A stretch of DNA of 64,000 nucleotides from Strigamia acuminata (lineage: Eukaryota > Arthropoda > Chilopoda > Geophilomorpha > Linotaeniidae): positions 19,895,060 to 19,959,059 of the forward strand of contig OX442314.1 in the NCBI GenBank assembly GCA_949358305.1, given 5' to 3'. This document shows positions 10,669 through 24,354 of this stretch, one piece after another. Below the pieces are notes generated by a model, which was not told where the DNA came from, did no database searches, and saw only the letters and a list, made by a program, of their open reading frames with translations. The position numbers and the translations under genes are program-made. The first letter of the stretch is position 1, and each line of letters opens with the position of its first letter.

Positions 10669-13600
10669 ACCTAGTGCACGTGCACTATACCATTTGGGAA
10701 ATACCCAAAGCTCCGTGGACGACCATTTTAAAAACCACAAGTCAAGATGACAGTAGTAATTAACCTCTGTGTGCGCAAAGTTTGACACAACAAATCATGC
10801 AAAAAAAATTGTTTTCAAAATAAAAATTAAAGTCAACAAAATCGAGAGAGATCAAATGTCAAGATCAAGATGTGCAGAGTGTGGCCTTAATCTTTACTCT
10901 ATCTTGAATTGCCCGTATAAACTTTAAATTGATTAGCTTTTACGTGAGAAGCAGATTATCTCTGATTACTATTGTGTTTACAATTAACGTCAACAAACCC
11001 TATTAAAAACATGATTTATAGGACAATCATGCGTGTGCTTGAGACCCTAATGAGAATAAAGACACCACTAGTTTATCATTAAATAGCAAATAAAAAAAAT
11101 ACTTTTGACCTCGATAATTGTCTCATGCAACCATACAGGAATTGAATTGCAACGTCACTCCCAACTTCCAATACAATACGCGAGTGTGCAATTAAAATTC
11201 ATCGACCATATGCTAAGAAGAAAATTGGTTCCAATCATTACATTCCATTCATTTTTATCTCTTTTGAGTCTAATCGAGTGAAGAGTCGTCAAAGTACAAA
11301 GAATTCTTTACATTTTGCACTCATTAAAAATCTTACAGAAGAGAAGAGAAGTTTAGCCGATCAGGTGATGAGTTTAAAGGCTTGAGAATGCGGAACATTT
11401 TATCAATATCATTCATGCTGCATTAAAAGTTCAAATTACATCAAGATGACTCTTCACGATGAGAAAATAGAAACTTTTTCAATTTCCCAAGCAATATCGA
11501 TGTTCAATTTAATCCCATTCACAAAACTTCTTTGTTTATTGATTAAAATTTAAACGCTCCCCACAAATCTGAAAGCAAAATTTAAAAAAGCGTATTTAAT
11601 GTCACCAATCCCCTCGATCTAAAGTCTCTTACCAGTCTTTGTGTCGCCCGATCTCGCATTCCAATCCACCCAGTCGCCCGATCTCCTGCCGCCATACATT
11701 CCACCCAAATTTCATTAGTGTTTCCCATCAAATCCATAAAATGTATCTACAAATAACGTCAGCATCGCCTTCACACTTACTGCAGTAGTTCAGTCACGTC
11801 TACATTGACTTCGTTTCGAAGTAGTGCAACATTGGTATAACTCCCAGCATAAAAATAAAAATAAAAATTCTTTAGTAAAAATCACCCTTAAAGTTGCTCT
11901 AATCCGTGTAATCACATTGAACCCCACTGTAGCTTATATGGAAAGTTATACTACCGGTAAATGTGCCCAAACCTTTGGGGAACACCCCCGTTTTATCAAA
12001 TTTTTTCGTAAACAAACTCAATTTATTTTCACTGTACCATAATGGAAAAACCATCTTCATGAGGCTTTTTGCATTAAATAGAAGCTGTTTTGTAGTTCTA
12101 TTATTCTCTTATAAAGATTACACAAACTTCAGCTGTTGATTTAATCGATAACTATTAGGCCTAGTCCGATTATCTCACAAATACCTTTGTATCGGCCATT
12201 ATTGCGTCAATAATAAAATTTGGAATTTCCAAGTTATTCTAAATACAGGAACAAAATTCTGTTTACAGCATGTCCTCAATTTTAAATGCGCGGCTCTAAA
12301 TCTACATTACTAGCATTGAACTACCACAAACACGTGTAATGGCAAAGAAGGGATATGCAAGAGCGCTTACCAAAACCTAACAGCCATCGTTCCTACAATT
12401 ATATTTCCCTAAACATGACCTCAATATCATTTATTTATATTGGTGTTAACCACTTACTCTTACTACCCTTTACTGTAACCACCATAAAGTTGCGCAAATT
12501 ATTTTACAACTCATGAATGGACTTCAATAAAGTATGTTTTCCGATACATCCCCTGCAATTTAAATCCTCTTTATCCAGATAAATGTTTTCCTGTAAATTC
12601 TGTCACATTTTATTCTTTAAAAAAAACTGCACATAGAATAAAGCCCCGCCTCGTAGCAACAACAGATTGATGCGTTATATGCATTAAATTGCATAAAATA
12701 ACACTTACCAATTTTATCACATGATGGCTCTCACCGTTGCATCCTATCATTAGCCTTCTGGCTTTTTTGTAGCAGTAACAATTTCTGAACATTAATGTTC
12801 GCACACCATTCAAACCATTTTTTATTCCTCTGCAATAAATTTTTATGTTTAAAAAAATTACAAAACTCGTGCAGTTAGCTTTTTTATTAGTTGAGAAATT
12901 TTTAATCATTGCACTTGTCCCTTGTTCCTACTTTAATCTCGCTTTTCCAATTCAACTAACACTTACCTTTTTTTTTATTATAAGTGTATACATATAATGG
13001 ATAAAAACTTTACTTTTGGCCATTAACTCAAATACGACTCAAAACCCTCCGTACAGCAACAAATGCGTTTTATCTCTATTTCATTGCAATATAAATTAAC
13101 TTCGTTATATCGAAAAAGTATCATTTAATTTCGCTTGGGTGCAAATTTTCCCATTCAATTGCATTTCATCCACTTTTTAAATCTTGTTTTTCTATCTCAA
13201 CAAATTAAACCACCAAAATATATTATTTTGTAAAAAGAAACAATAACAACAACAACAACAACTTCAGTTGTGATTAACAGCCAACAAAGAAAACCCAACT
13301 ACTTACATCACTAAGCAAACAAATGACCAAAAGTCTCACATACCAGAAGTCTTAAGGGAAAGACTTTTAAATCGATTTCTTTTAAAAAGAGTAAAAAGAA
13401 ACCGCATAGTAAGCAAAACTAAGCTTTCGAAGGGAATAAAAGAAAGGGAAAAAAGTGAGCGGTTTAAAGTTTCGCTAAGTCAACTCAACTTTATTCGAAA
13501 GTTGTCTTAATTTGTTCTTGTCAATTAAGTACGCGTTTAGAAGTAGTAATGCGGTGGCTTTAAATGATGATTAAGAAGCAGATGTCCTTTTTCTCTCGGC

Positions 13601-14221
13601 TAGAGAAAACACCATCTCCAAAAGAAACGTTCACAATTGAATTTTTTTTCTAATCTTCTCCCCCTACTCCCGTTTCTTTTCTTTTCTTTTCTTTTCTTTT
13701 CATTTCTGTTTGAACTAACCTTGTACGACAACCGTCTTTGCCATTAATCTAATTAAACTTTATACTCATTTATGCAATTAAATGTTTCTCCGGTTACAGA
13801 CAATGTTGTACAACCTTTTAAATGACTGTCATCTCAATTCGAAAAAAAATAATTATACGAAATGTTAAATAGGCATCCAAAGCGTTCAACTCCCAAAAGA
13901 ACTAGAATTAAATTGCAATTTTTTTAGTCAACAAATTAAACGAGTGACAACACAAATAACAAATCTACTTGAAGAATCTACTCCCCTTTACGTACACAAA
14001 TATTCTAACAAAATAAACACCCCCAAAATTTAAGCATTCAATGTCTAACAACCAAAAAAATATATGTATAATATACATGTAAAAACCTAGGTGTTTTATG
14101 TTGTTTATTAGAAATAATGTATTGTTTATTTGATTAAAAATGTTACAATTAGTCGATTACAATGCAATGTTACTACAAAACCGAAAATACGTCGTGGACT
14201 TTTTAAAAGTGTATTTAAATA
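10669..14221. other. Non-coding stretch with no recognised gene
   Basis: No protein family or RNA gene is supported. Small points: GTCGCCCGATCTC occurs twice 30 bases apart in a more G+C-rich patch near 11640-11690; a 15-base match to the miR-92 family lies at 12907-12921; short CAA repeats occur near 13245 and CTTTT repeats at 13673-13704. Confidence 0.5.
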
Positions 14222-14409
14222 CAGTGTAGGCTGTGTAGCCCGGACATAGGACGGGACCCAGAAAGTTGTCCGGACTAAGGGGCTGTCCAGATGGGAAAAG
14301 GGAATTTAGCATGGCTGGGTATAGGCGGGACCAATTTAGGACCTCAAAACCTGTCCGGACCACAGAGCTTGTCCGGTCGGGAGGTGTCCAGACTACACAG
14401 CTTACACTG
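14222..14409. mobile_element. TA-flanked MITE with CAGTGTA(A/G)GCTG ends
   Basis: The ends are inverted repeats of about 25 bases. The left reads CAGTGTAGGCTGTGTAGCCC and the right, reverse-complemented, CAGTGTAAGCTGTGTAGTCT. TA lies on both sides. The interior is more G+C-rich than its surroundings and repeats TTGTCCGG several times in both orientations. CAG ends with a TA target suggest a pogo-like, Tc1/mariner-superfamily non-autonomous element. It accounts for part of a minus-strand open frame in this region. Confidence 0.75.
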
Positions 14410-14551
14410 TAAGCCGTAGTGGTCAATAAAATTAATATTAACTGTAACTTGAACTTATATAGTCGCATGGTCGCTTTATTTGAAATTGAACGCAAGAATT
14501 CGAAACGAAATTAAGGAACAATTGCAGATTAGCCAATTTAAAATTATAATA

Positions 14552-14720
14552 CAGTCGAAACTCTTTATAACGAATCGCAAGGGACCCGAAAAATCGATTC
14601 GTTATATCGAATTTTTTTTTAACATGGTGTGCTATGGCCAGCCAACCAAACAATCATGTTTAGGTATTCGTTATATCAATAATTCGTTACATCGCGATTC
14701 GTTATAAAGAGTTTCGACTG
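14552..14720. mobile_element. pogo-like MITE, 169 bp, near-perfect TIRs
   Basis: The ends begin CAGTCGAAACTCTTTATAAC and are inverted copies over about 27 bases, flanked by TA. Copies of TTCGTTATAT lie just inside. It is a compact non-autonomous relative of the MITE at 47444-47623, which shares the TATAACGAA core. The high TIR identity suggests relatively recent insertion. Confidence 0.85.
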
Positions 14721-17700
14721 TATTTTACAATGTATCCACGTTTTAAACAAAAAATGTCAAATCAAACGTGGGCGACGGCGACACCGCCACTTGTTCCAAA
14801 ATCACTAGGCCCCCTCATCTCCTCGTTTAGACAAATGCACAGCACTTTTTAACTGTTTACGCATTCTCGCCGGAGTTTGAATACGCAAGTTGAAAGCACT
14901 CAGTTATTGAGAGCAGCGGGATATCAGCAAACAACTTTCGAGAGCTGAATCTTCCATTACTTTAAAATGTAAGATTTAACTTCATGTTAATGTTAATTTC
15001 CGAGTGTGGCAGTAGAGTGCCCGAACGGCTACGCATTGTTTATCGCTTCCATTGCAAGCTGGTGAAGATTAACGTTTTACCAATTTATTTTTTAACGTTC
15101 TTCATTTTATTTAATCCAACGTCAACATTAACTTCCTGCTAATAACAAATTTTCATCCAGCATTTTAAATATTTATAGATTTAATAAAGCACTTCAAAAA
15201 ATTACAGAATAAAATCAAACTACTGGTTAAATTGCACCAAAACAGTCTGTCGTTGCCATGGCATCTATTCAACGCATTGGTTTTTCTGTTTTTACGACAG
15301 ATAATGCAGTGCTCATATTGCAGCTATCACTGGATTTTTATAGTGCTGGGGAGAAATATAATGACCACATCAAATCACTAAAACTTATTTCAGTCGAAAT
15401 CTTTGCGGTGCAAATGGGAAATTACTCAATTATTTATGAATATATGGTTGAATTAAAATTAAAATACATTTTTAATGTATAAAATTTTACCGTGAAAAAT
15501 GCATTTAAAAGCAATAGAATTTTAAAGCTTTTATCTAAGATAATTAGAGAAGAGAAAGAAGAGAATAAGTAATTAATCATAAAAAATTTCCATTTAAAAA
15601 AAAATTAATAAATAAAAATATCATTTCAGTAAACACTTACAGTAATCTAAATTATGATTCATTTTATCCTTTTGCAAATTAAGTTATTTCAAATTTTTTA
15701 AACAAAATTAATCAAAGCTGTTACACTTAATTCTCAATTTTTCCAATGTAATTACATAGAAATGCAACGTATCGTGAATAGGCAAAAAGATTTCTTGAAA
15801 ACCATATTTATCTAATTGCAAAAATTGAAAAATGAAATGTTTATGCAGCTTAAAAACTCCACTGGTATAATTTAATAAAGAAATAATCAAAAAACATTTT
15901 TTTCCCAAGTCAATTGAATAAGAGGTCATTAGTAGAAAATGAAGAAATTTGAACGCAATTGAAAAAACATGTTTCCCTCGATTAACTTTTTCTTATCCAT
16001 TCGTGTGAAATATTGCTTACATCTGTCTACATGGGGTAATGACTTTATTTTTTCGCGTCATTCATTTCAAATCCCAGATTCAGTTTCTTGCAATCAGCAG
16101 CAATGAAAAACACCTGGTCACTGATGAACACAAACCAAAAGGGGTTCCAAAATGCGGCTCATTTCTCCCAAAACCTAATTACTTATTTCACTCACTCAAA
16201 TCAGCAGCTGCAACTCTATTTAAAAAATCGTGCCAACTCAGAGAGTGCGTACAAAACGCTCCGCTTTATACCAACAATCCATTAGAAAAAAGTGCGCAGG
16301 GCCGGCTCAGACGTCGTTTTTTCGGGCCCCAGCCCGGGGTCCCGCACTTTCGAAAGGAAAAACAATAAAAAATAAAAATAATTTTTTTTTTGCAAATATT
16401 TTGGGGCCCTAAAAATAACTTTTAGGGTGAAATTCCTAAATTACTATAATTCATTTTCAATACAAACTTAAATTACTATTAAATTCTGTAGTGGTAATTT
16501 TATTTCAACTCAAAAATTGCTCTCGAAAACTTCAACATTTTTTCCAAAGAATTGTAAAACCTCTGTTGCTTCAGCTGCGTCAACATATCACTTCCTACAT
16601 AATTCAATTTCCTACTTCTTGTTTGCTTTCTAATAAACTTAAACCACTACACACATTCACCGACTGACGACAAACCGCATATCAAGTCACTTTCGCCACA
16701 CTAGGTATTGATGATATCACCAGCATCACCCATCAATGCATCACCACTCTCGAACAAACGTTGCACGAATCAACAAAACATGCCATATCAACAAGTTACA
16801 CAAAACAGACAATAAACGCAATTACTGTACCCAAATTGAACCAGAAAAACCATTAAAAAATAATATAAGAGAAAAAATACTCCTGTAAGTTACCTGTGAG
16901 GCTGGTTATTGTTCCACGCATGCGTAGACATGCAGAGCTGTCGGAGCAGCTGTTGCTCACGGTGCGATGATATTGCGCATTCGTGCAATCGTATCCAGAT
17001 GTACTATGCATTGTATACAAGAAGTGCCGCAGGATGTACTACACAAATCAGGGATAATTCGACCAAGTTTTGATTGTGTTTTGTCTATAAACAAAAACAA
17101 AAATGAAATAAATAAATGCTTACATGTATTACATAATTGATTTAAAAATTTGCAAGCACACAAAAACCTTTTCCCAATGGAACAAATTGATTGAAACTTT
17201 TTCTTTCACCACTACACTATACTAAAAAATTCAGTCATTAAGCTTCAGTTGTTTTCATTAAATGTTTCATAAATATTCACGAATCGTTCCGAGAAAATAG
17301 CAAACGGCAAATGGGACCAGTTCGAGATTGATTATTTGAAGCTCGTTCAAATAAATTCATCAGTTATACTCGCGATACAGAGAACGACTGTTATTTCTTT
17401 GACGTAATTGCTGTAAACAATGAGTCCGCTTGTGTAAAATTCCCAAATGACACCATTGTAGATCCTGGATATCTAAAAACTGAAACACACAATTTATACT
17501 TCTATTTCAGATGTTGGTGTTTTTGTAAAGAGAATTAAATTACAATTACAATACGCGATTTCGTAACAGTCCAAAGGCGTTAGGAGAAAAATCGTGTATT
17601 GTAATTGACATTTAATTGGCTTTGAATAGAGATAAATTACACAGGAATAACTTAACCATGACAGCCATGACCCATTCCTCGTTTGTTTCAAGTTTTAGTA

Positions 17701-20039
17701 AAACCCAAGTACGTAACATCCAGTTTCCCCACCATTTCTTGTATAGAGGAATTATTTAGCGCCAGCTGAAGTCAAAACTATGAACTAAAATACCATAACT
17801 ACTGTTACACCACTTTAATTCACTTTTAAAAAACCATTTAGTGTAATATTAAGCTAAAAGCTAAAATATATACCGTACTAATTTTAAATTCCCTTAATTT
17901 GCTGCAAATCCCATTTCCAAACAGCATTCAACACTAAACTTTAAAAACTAAATAAAATGTATTGCTTATTCCGCACCGCACACAAGTGAAGTCATCAGTT
18001 GAACATTACACCCAAATTCACATCACGTAACTCAATTTAAACTCGGGTAATTTCATCTTTCTCGTAATTACGCATAATAAAAATCCACAGTTTCTCGTGT
18101 CCCAATATCTTCACAAATATTAACACTGCGACATACAGGCATAAAGGTGTTATTTCCCTACAGGGTACAACACCTGCTCAAGCTGTAAAAAAGGGCGGCT
18201 ATGAGGTGCACATTAGTGCAATAATTTTTTCATCAGAAACCATCAAGCGCATGCGCCGGCTTCAATAAAGTGTAGCACTCGCCAAGAAATTAATCACGCA
18301 CTAGATAGTATCAGCTTGGCTGCCAGCCACTTTCCAATTATTCTCTGCTTACAGAAATGCGCGCATGCTCACTCTGGATACGCGCCAACTAAATAATAGA
18401 CATTTGAAACCTGGTTACATACAAAAAATTATTCAACAATAGAAACGTCGTATAGTAATCTGTCACCAGGATGAGTGAGCAGGACCGAGCCTCAAAGGGC
18501 AAAAACATATATATCGACTTTTACGCCACTAAAGAACTTGTGCAACCTACTTGATGAATTTTTTTTTTCAATAAAAAGATGCACATTGTATATGTCTAGC
18601 ACTTTTGAGTGACAGCTCAAACCAGTCTAGTGAAAAACTTCCTTTTCGAATTTAAACTGAGAATTATGTAGAGTTGGTGTTTCAATAAATCCAGCATTTT
18701 TTCCGACGACAAATTCCGGCTATTAGACCGACGCCAATGCGATTAACTTTTGACAGTTTGTTGATTACAGGTCTTTTTAAAATTGTTATTACATTCCGAC
18801 ATTTAAGGGTGAGGTGTAATCATTTTATTAGATTGTGCGCATCGGTCGAGCATTTCAAACCTGGCGTCTTCAATATTGAGCGACTGTTGTCAGTCACAAC
18901 AAATTTTCCACCCCTCTGCGGTAAAATGGTACTAAAGTGCCTTTCTCTGTTTTGCCACATCTGCTTTAATTTCCAGTGCGCTTTAGATTTCTGAGAGGAC
19001 ATTCTCCCAGAGGAGCTGAAAAAGAAGTTTAGGCAAGGCGCGATAGAAATAGGATAGTCACAGCTCGGTGCACATGCGCGTCAAATAACAATCTGTTGGC
19101 AGATGGAAAAGAAGTTTTCAAAAATTATCAACAATTCTCTCTCTACCGTCTTGTCCGAGATTTTCGTTTCATTTCATCCCACATATTTTTTTGTGTCTAC
19201 ATATCGAGTAATTATGTGATTAAGAACATTTTATTCCGCAAAACAATTTTCTTAATCGAGTATTATGTGATTAAGAACAGTTCTAGCATTGACAGCAATA
19301 CTTATTGCTTTATTGTTAACGTCCACATTTTATTCAGCAAAACAATTTTCTTAATGAGATGCAGAAATATATTACTTGCATGGTCCATTTAAGCATTCAT
19401 TGATGACAAAATTAAGCTTTGTTTATGGTCTATTAGTGCCTTTGCAGAAAAAAACACGACTCCAAATGGATATGTAAGTGAGACAGCTATGTTTTTAATA
19501 TCATTAATTCCCGCGTAATTTATATGTTTAGGATGTTCCATCCACCAAAGTAAATTACCACGTAATTCTGTTTGTGGATAAAAATGATATAGATTTTTGT
19601 TTGGCGTCATCAAAGTTATCCAGAACTCTGCAGAAGCAGCCAAATGTTCCATAAAACTGTTTTGAGTTTTGATAATTCAAAATTTAATATATTCTAATAA
19701 ATTGATTTTGCCAAACACTAGACATCATGTTATTAATTAATTACATAAAATATCAAATTGCAACTTCTTATACTTGCAGTTGTTTGTCCTTTAAAAGAAA
19801 CTAAAAAAAATAATTTTACAATAAATACCGACTAAATCTAGAAATATCCACTTTGGCCATTGCCTGGTTATATATAGTCTGAATTTCGTATACTTACAGA
19901 AACAAACTAAAACAATGGCACTTTAACTCATGGACCTAAAAGTTGTCCCTAAACCCCTAATGGCATAAATATACCAAACAGTATATTTTACCTTTACGCC
20001 TCTAAGGGTTAATTAAATTTAAATAAACTTATTTAGTGA
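14721..20039. other. Non-coding stretch; a few weak signals only
   Basis: No gene can be supported. A CAGGGCCGGCTC motif at 16297 with GGGGCCCT near 16403 resembles one end of a hAT-type MITE but has no matching second end. A 145-base minus-strand segment (16894-17038) could be an exon and is discussed as a finding. An exact GCGCATGCGC palindrome lies at 18247-18256. Partly duplicated sequence occurs at 19200-19355, where CATTTTATT and AAAACAATTTTCTTAAT recur 99 bases apart. Confidence 0.45.
18247..18256. promoter_or_regulatory. NRF1-type palindrome of unknown context
   Basis: GCGCATGCGC is the full palindromic core recognised by NRF1 (erect wing in flies), usually found in promoters. The flanks to about 18420 are also richer in CpG than the surroundings, with GCGCGCATGC near 18360. 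No transcription unit is recognised next to it, so its function is only a possibility. Confidence 0.3.
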
Positions 20040-20215
20040 AAATTCATGCTCTATCTCCTGCCCACAAACTTCTGCTTGAAAAAAAAAACGAATTGGCTCG
20101 GACTCAGTGAAGTCCAGAGCTGGGAGTAGAACCCAAATGTGCCCAAATCCCCGTTCGCCGGACAGGTGCTCTACCAATTAAGATACCCAGAACTCCAACA
20201 GAATCACGAACCGAA
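20040..20215 (-). repeat. tRNA-derived SINE
   Basis: On the minus strand an A box (TTGGTAGAGCACCTG) is followed by a good anticodon-like stem and a B box (GGGTTCTACTCCC). The T-stem is nearly complete and the acceptor pairing partial, giving a recognisable tRNA-like head. A body follows with a short hairpin (CTGGAC...GTCCGAG), a T-run and AGATAGAGCATGAATTTTC. A second copy of the body end lies at 20340-20385 (GAAAATTCATGGTCTACCTC on the + strand). The variable region is too long and the stems too mismatched for a functional tRNA. Confidence 0.6.
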
Positions 20216-23200
20216 ACACTCTTAATCAACCAAACCGACATGTTCACAAACAACATAGGCACTTAAACCCCCACAACAACCTTGTGTTTGTAATACCACT
20301 TCAGATTCTTCAATGCAGGAAACATGATTTTGTATTTAGAGAAAATTCATGGTCTACCTCCTACGCCCACATTTGAAGAATCTAAAATAAATAAACTTAA
20401 GATCCAGAATAAGAAAAGACCAAGAGAATGAGAATTTCTCATTAAAAATTAAAAATTACATTTAAATTAATGAATTTGTATAAAAAAAAAAATCTATTCA
20501 TTACACAAGTAATCCCCTGCCAGATACCACTCAAAAGCGCACCGAAGTGACAATTCTCATTCTAGCTCATCAATGCACAACAGCTCATTTAATTTCTACT
20601 TTGGAAACTGTTGTGTATTTAAATCAATGATGTCGATATCTCTGTAATAATGTTTCTTAAGTGCTTTCGAACTTTTTTTGCTTGTCGTTTCTCTTACGGA
20701 ATACCGTAGGGGTCAAGTGTTATTCTTTGGTGATGATGCATCCCATGTGTATTATTTCTTTTCGCATGCAGATGTAATGGCGAGCTGTCGTTCATCGTTA
20801 TTTCATGCCACAATACATCTTTATCCTCTACAGAAACAAGCTAAAAGTATACGACTTAAATAGTCATTAAAAATAAAATTCCCAACTTTTAGAATCACTT
20901 AAAATGTGCATACCCAATTCCTATCTCAAACATTGGTATGAACATTTGCTCATTAAGTGATTACCACTACAGAAAAGAGTGAAATGTTAATCTTCCATTA
21001 TGCGTGGATCATTAGTCAACCCCTGCTGAATTGGACACAAAAGATTAAACCAATTGGCTAGGTCGATATGCACGTGAGCAATTACTCTAATTACTTTTGC
21101 CAATTTAATCCAGATGAGGCAAATTGTTGACACACAAATACAACTGCGTGGACACAACGAGTCTACTGGTATGTTTGCCAAACTAAACTCTTCATCATCT
21201 TAACAAATTTTTAAGTTCAATGCCCTGAATATTGCAGCCAATAAAACAACTTCACGTACGGTAAATAAATTTAAAAAAAAATAATAATAATTATATTTAA
21301 AAAAAAATTGTGATTAAACGATGCTACAGTTTGCGTATCTTAATTCCAAATTCAAACTGCGCATCACTGCACAACTGAAATTAGGAAATGAATGGGATAT
21401 GTAGTACAAATTTGGCATAAAGAAGTTGTATTGTTTCAACATAACGAGAATGCCTCCCAGCTCCCAGCTCCGTCTTCAAGGTCAGGTCAAAAGTTTCCAT
21501 CTGGAGAACCTCTTGTTAGCAGGCTTCAGGAATGTAACTGGCAAAGCCAATAATAATATATCGAAGTTGTGCAAATTATTTAAAGAAACTACATTTCCAT
21601 GATAAAGATCAAGGCTCGTTGCCCTCAACCTTTAACTGCTTGATCGTGTTGAATAGGAAACTGAAACTAACATTAAATAAATAATTCGAGAAATGAAATT
21701 CTTGTTTCTGGAAACACCAATCACCCATCCCACCGACATCATTGTTTCGAAAAGGGTCCAAATGTCCAATAAAGCGTTCACCATCGAAAACCAAAATCCC
21801 TCATCTGACCAGGTGCATTTTATTCTACAATTTTCCTGGCGCTTTGCGCGAGATCTCCTTTCCCAAGGTAAATCACACCGCCATATTTCCATCCACCTCC
21901 ACTGTGTGTTCCCACATTTTCTATTTTATCGCCCGATTCCATCACTAGCCGCCCTCGCCCTCGGCGCTCCACTTTATGACTTCCGTTGCTTGATTTATTC
22001 CCACCAGAGCCCACCAGGGTGCGTGGCTAATTTGGCCACAGGGAATTACAAGAGGGCGTTATATTAAGAGACTCCTCCCTACACCCATGCAGGTAAAGTA
22101 TAATTATACCTATACATCATTTTGCCAACTTTAAAATTAGAAATTAAACTGAAATTTGCACATAAATCAGTGTACCTTAATATAAGTTGTGATATAAAAG
22201 AAGCAACGTTTCTACTTTAGTCGTACAATTATCCCGACTGGATTAAACTAATATGAACCTTTTGAGCCCAGTCCGCGAGATGTCCAGCTGCTTATTTCGG
22301 AAATGACAAGCCGTTTCCTCCAATTAGAGGAAGCAGACACAGATGCCATAGAGCTCCAAAACCGTTAACTACGTTTCATAATGAACCATTAAGACTGAAA
22401 CGAAGCATCCTTGTTTTTCTTTCTTTTCATCTTTCTGTGATAAGATGCAGGAAAGAAATCGTAAGACTTAAAAAGAGCACCGTCATTAAGATGCGTGAAT
22501 GGGTATAAACATCCTTGTTATAGTCACCTGTATAACATAGAAAAATTCACCATTATTTACAAGTCCAGGGGGCGACGTTAAAAGTTGCACTTAACTAAAA
22601 AGGAAATTTAATTTCGAGTAAACAAAATATACAAAAAGGTAAATTGCAATTCCGTTTGCAAAAACTCTACGTTTATTTGTTTTTGTATATTGGTTTTTCT
22701 CCCACTATTGACCTGAGCTTAATTACAAAATGCTTTAACACGATAAATATAAATATAAAAACAGCAGGATGCTTAAACGTTAAAGAATCAATTAATTCAC
22801 ACAAAATATTAAATAAACACAAGCATAATTCATTATTGGTGTACTTAAAATACTATAGCCTACCTATTATTAAAAACCAATAAATAATTACTCTCTTTTA
22901 TTACGTTATTAATGTGTATTGATAACAAAGTATAAACTTCTTGTTTGTGGTGAACAAACTTTGTAAACTTATTTAATGATTAATAAATATTTCATAATAA
23001 TTATTTTATACCTCCTATAATTCGAAAGTAGTAACTGAGGGTTATTTTTCCTTGTCTATGTCTAGGTTTCTTGAGTGTCCTGTGCATATTCCATGAATGT
23101 TTCTTATGTATTTCAAAAATGTATTTTACCATACATTTTTTTTTACCAAATGGGGCATATACCTACAGTATATTTAAGTATATTTACTTTTTATTAATTA

Positions 23201-23295
23201 ATTTACTTTTAATTTAATTAATTTTAATTTTTTAACAAATATAAAATAACAAACATTAACATTACTGCTAAAAATAAAAAAAAAATAAAAGTAAA
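20216..23295. other. Non-coding stretch, no gene recognised
   Basis: A partial second copy of the SINE body lies near 20340-20385. A somewhat more G+C-rich patch at 21690-22070 stays open for 124 codons on the + strand, but the translation matches no family I know. The rest is A+T-rich with no recognisable RNA gene. Confidence 0.45.
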
Positions 23296-23392
23296 AATTT
23301 TCACAGACAACAGGATTTGAACCTGTGTAGAAGGATTCCTAGTCCATTGCCTGAACCACTGGGCCACCACTACACACTATTGTTGCCTTCAT
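23296..23392 (-). repeat. tRNA-like sequence (SINE head or tRNA-Ser-like pseudogene)
   Basis: The minus strand reads TGGCCCAGTGGTTCAGGC, an A box close to that of tRNA-Ser. An ATGGACTAGGAATCC anticodon arm and ACAGGTTCAAATCCTGT, a perfect T-arm with B box, follow. The acceptor stem does not pair, one anticodon-stem pair is broken and the long variable arm of serine tRNAs is missing. A T- and A-rich tail follows directly. It is therefore not a working tRNA and is most likely a SINE head. Confidence 0.55.
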
Positions 23393-24194
23393 GCAGGCAG
23401 TCATGTTGGTGAACAAAGTTGTGATGTCATATGTCATGTGATATTAAATTACCTGGGTTCCAGAGTAAGGTTTGAACAGGCTAATCACCAAGTGTAGTGC
23501 TACACTTGACCTATTTACTCAAAAAAGTGATAAAAGGATGATTCTACACACAGTAAAGAAACCTGTGTGTTTTGACTGTTTGTAACAATGTGAAAGAGCG
23601 TTGCATTTAAATAATGAAAGTATTGACTGTTTAGATAATAACAATACTTTATTTTGACAAAAATTAAACAATTGTGAGGGACACACTCCTGCACTCTCCT
23701 TGTCAGTTTGAGTTATTTTACAAGTAAGCACTAAATTATAACTTAAATTATAAATAAATTGACTAATTGAAATAAATAGAAAATAATAAGATGGAAAATG
23801 AATAGCTTCACTCGCGGCGTGCAAGGATGGCAATCGTTCTCCGAGCTCGTTACCGGTACTTGAAATGGCAATGCTTCTTCCAAAACGCATGTGGATCGGA
23901 TAATCCAATATTCTGTATAATAACAACAGGAAAATCCCAAAAGTATCAAACACACGATGGCAATTGAAATAATCTGCTTGTGTATCGAAATTCAGATTAA
24001 ACAAGTACAGGAATTCCTGTTCAATTGACCACTAACAGATACAGCGGTGAAATCCCTTCCGTTGGTCAACTAGTGGCTGCAGCAGATGACCCGGTGTCAC
24101 ACAGCAGTGGACTGAATTTCTCTCTCTTTTGAGAAAAGACACTAACTATTCCTCTTATCTTTTATGGCAAAGACAGTAACCAAATTTGGCTTAA

Positions 24195-24354
24195 GCCTAG
24201 TTCACATGCATGCTTTGCTGCATGCGCTAACAGACAAAATTGCACAAAATCGCATGGTGCTTCGGCCAACGCGCGTTGGCGATGCAAACTTGTTCACATC
24301 AACGCACATGCACAAAGCAGCTTTGGTGCGCTAACGCGTGCATGTGAACTAGCC
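24195..24354. mobile_element. MITE with GCCTAGTTCACATGCA ends
   Basis: The left end GCCTAGTTCACATGCATGC and the right end, reverse-complemented, GGCTAGTTCACATGCACGC form inverted repeats of about 20 bases. The interior is rich in GCATGC and GCGC motifs and has its own small palindromes (ACGCGCGT). The flanks TAA and TTT/TTA loosely fit the 3-base PIF/Harbinger target, but superfamily assignment is uncertain. It has no coding capacity. Confidence 0.6.

Noticed and set aside
16297-16420. CAGGGCCGGCTC hAT-like end with GGGGCCCT
   Set aside because: Only one end is seen and there is no 8-base duplication; the resemblance alone is not enough for a feature.
19389-19652. 87-codon minus-strand frame with LLWWMEHPKH
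   Set aside because: The WW motif vaguely recalls retroelement RNase H regions, but no catalytic residues or neighbouring pol motifs are present.
23296-23392. Functional tRNA gene
   Set aside because: The acceptor stem does not pair, the anticodon stem has a mismatch, and the variable arm expected from its serine-like body is missing.
23519-24004. 161-codon minus-strand open frame
   Set aside because: Its hydrophobic and cysteine-scattered translation matches no family I know, has no supporting splice sites, and the length is possible by chance in this DNA.
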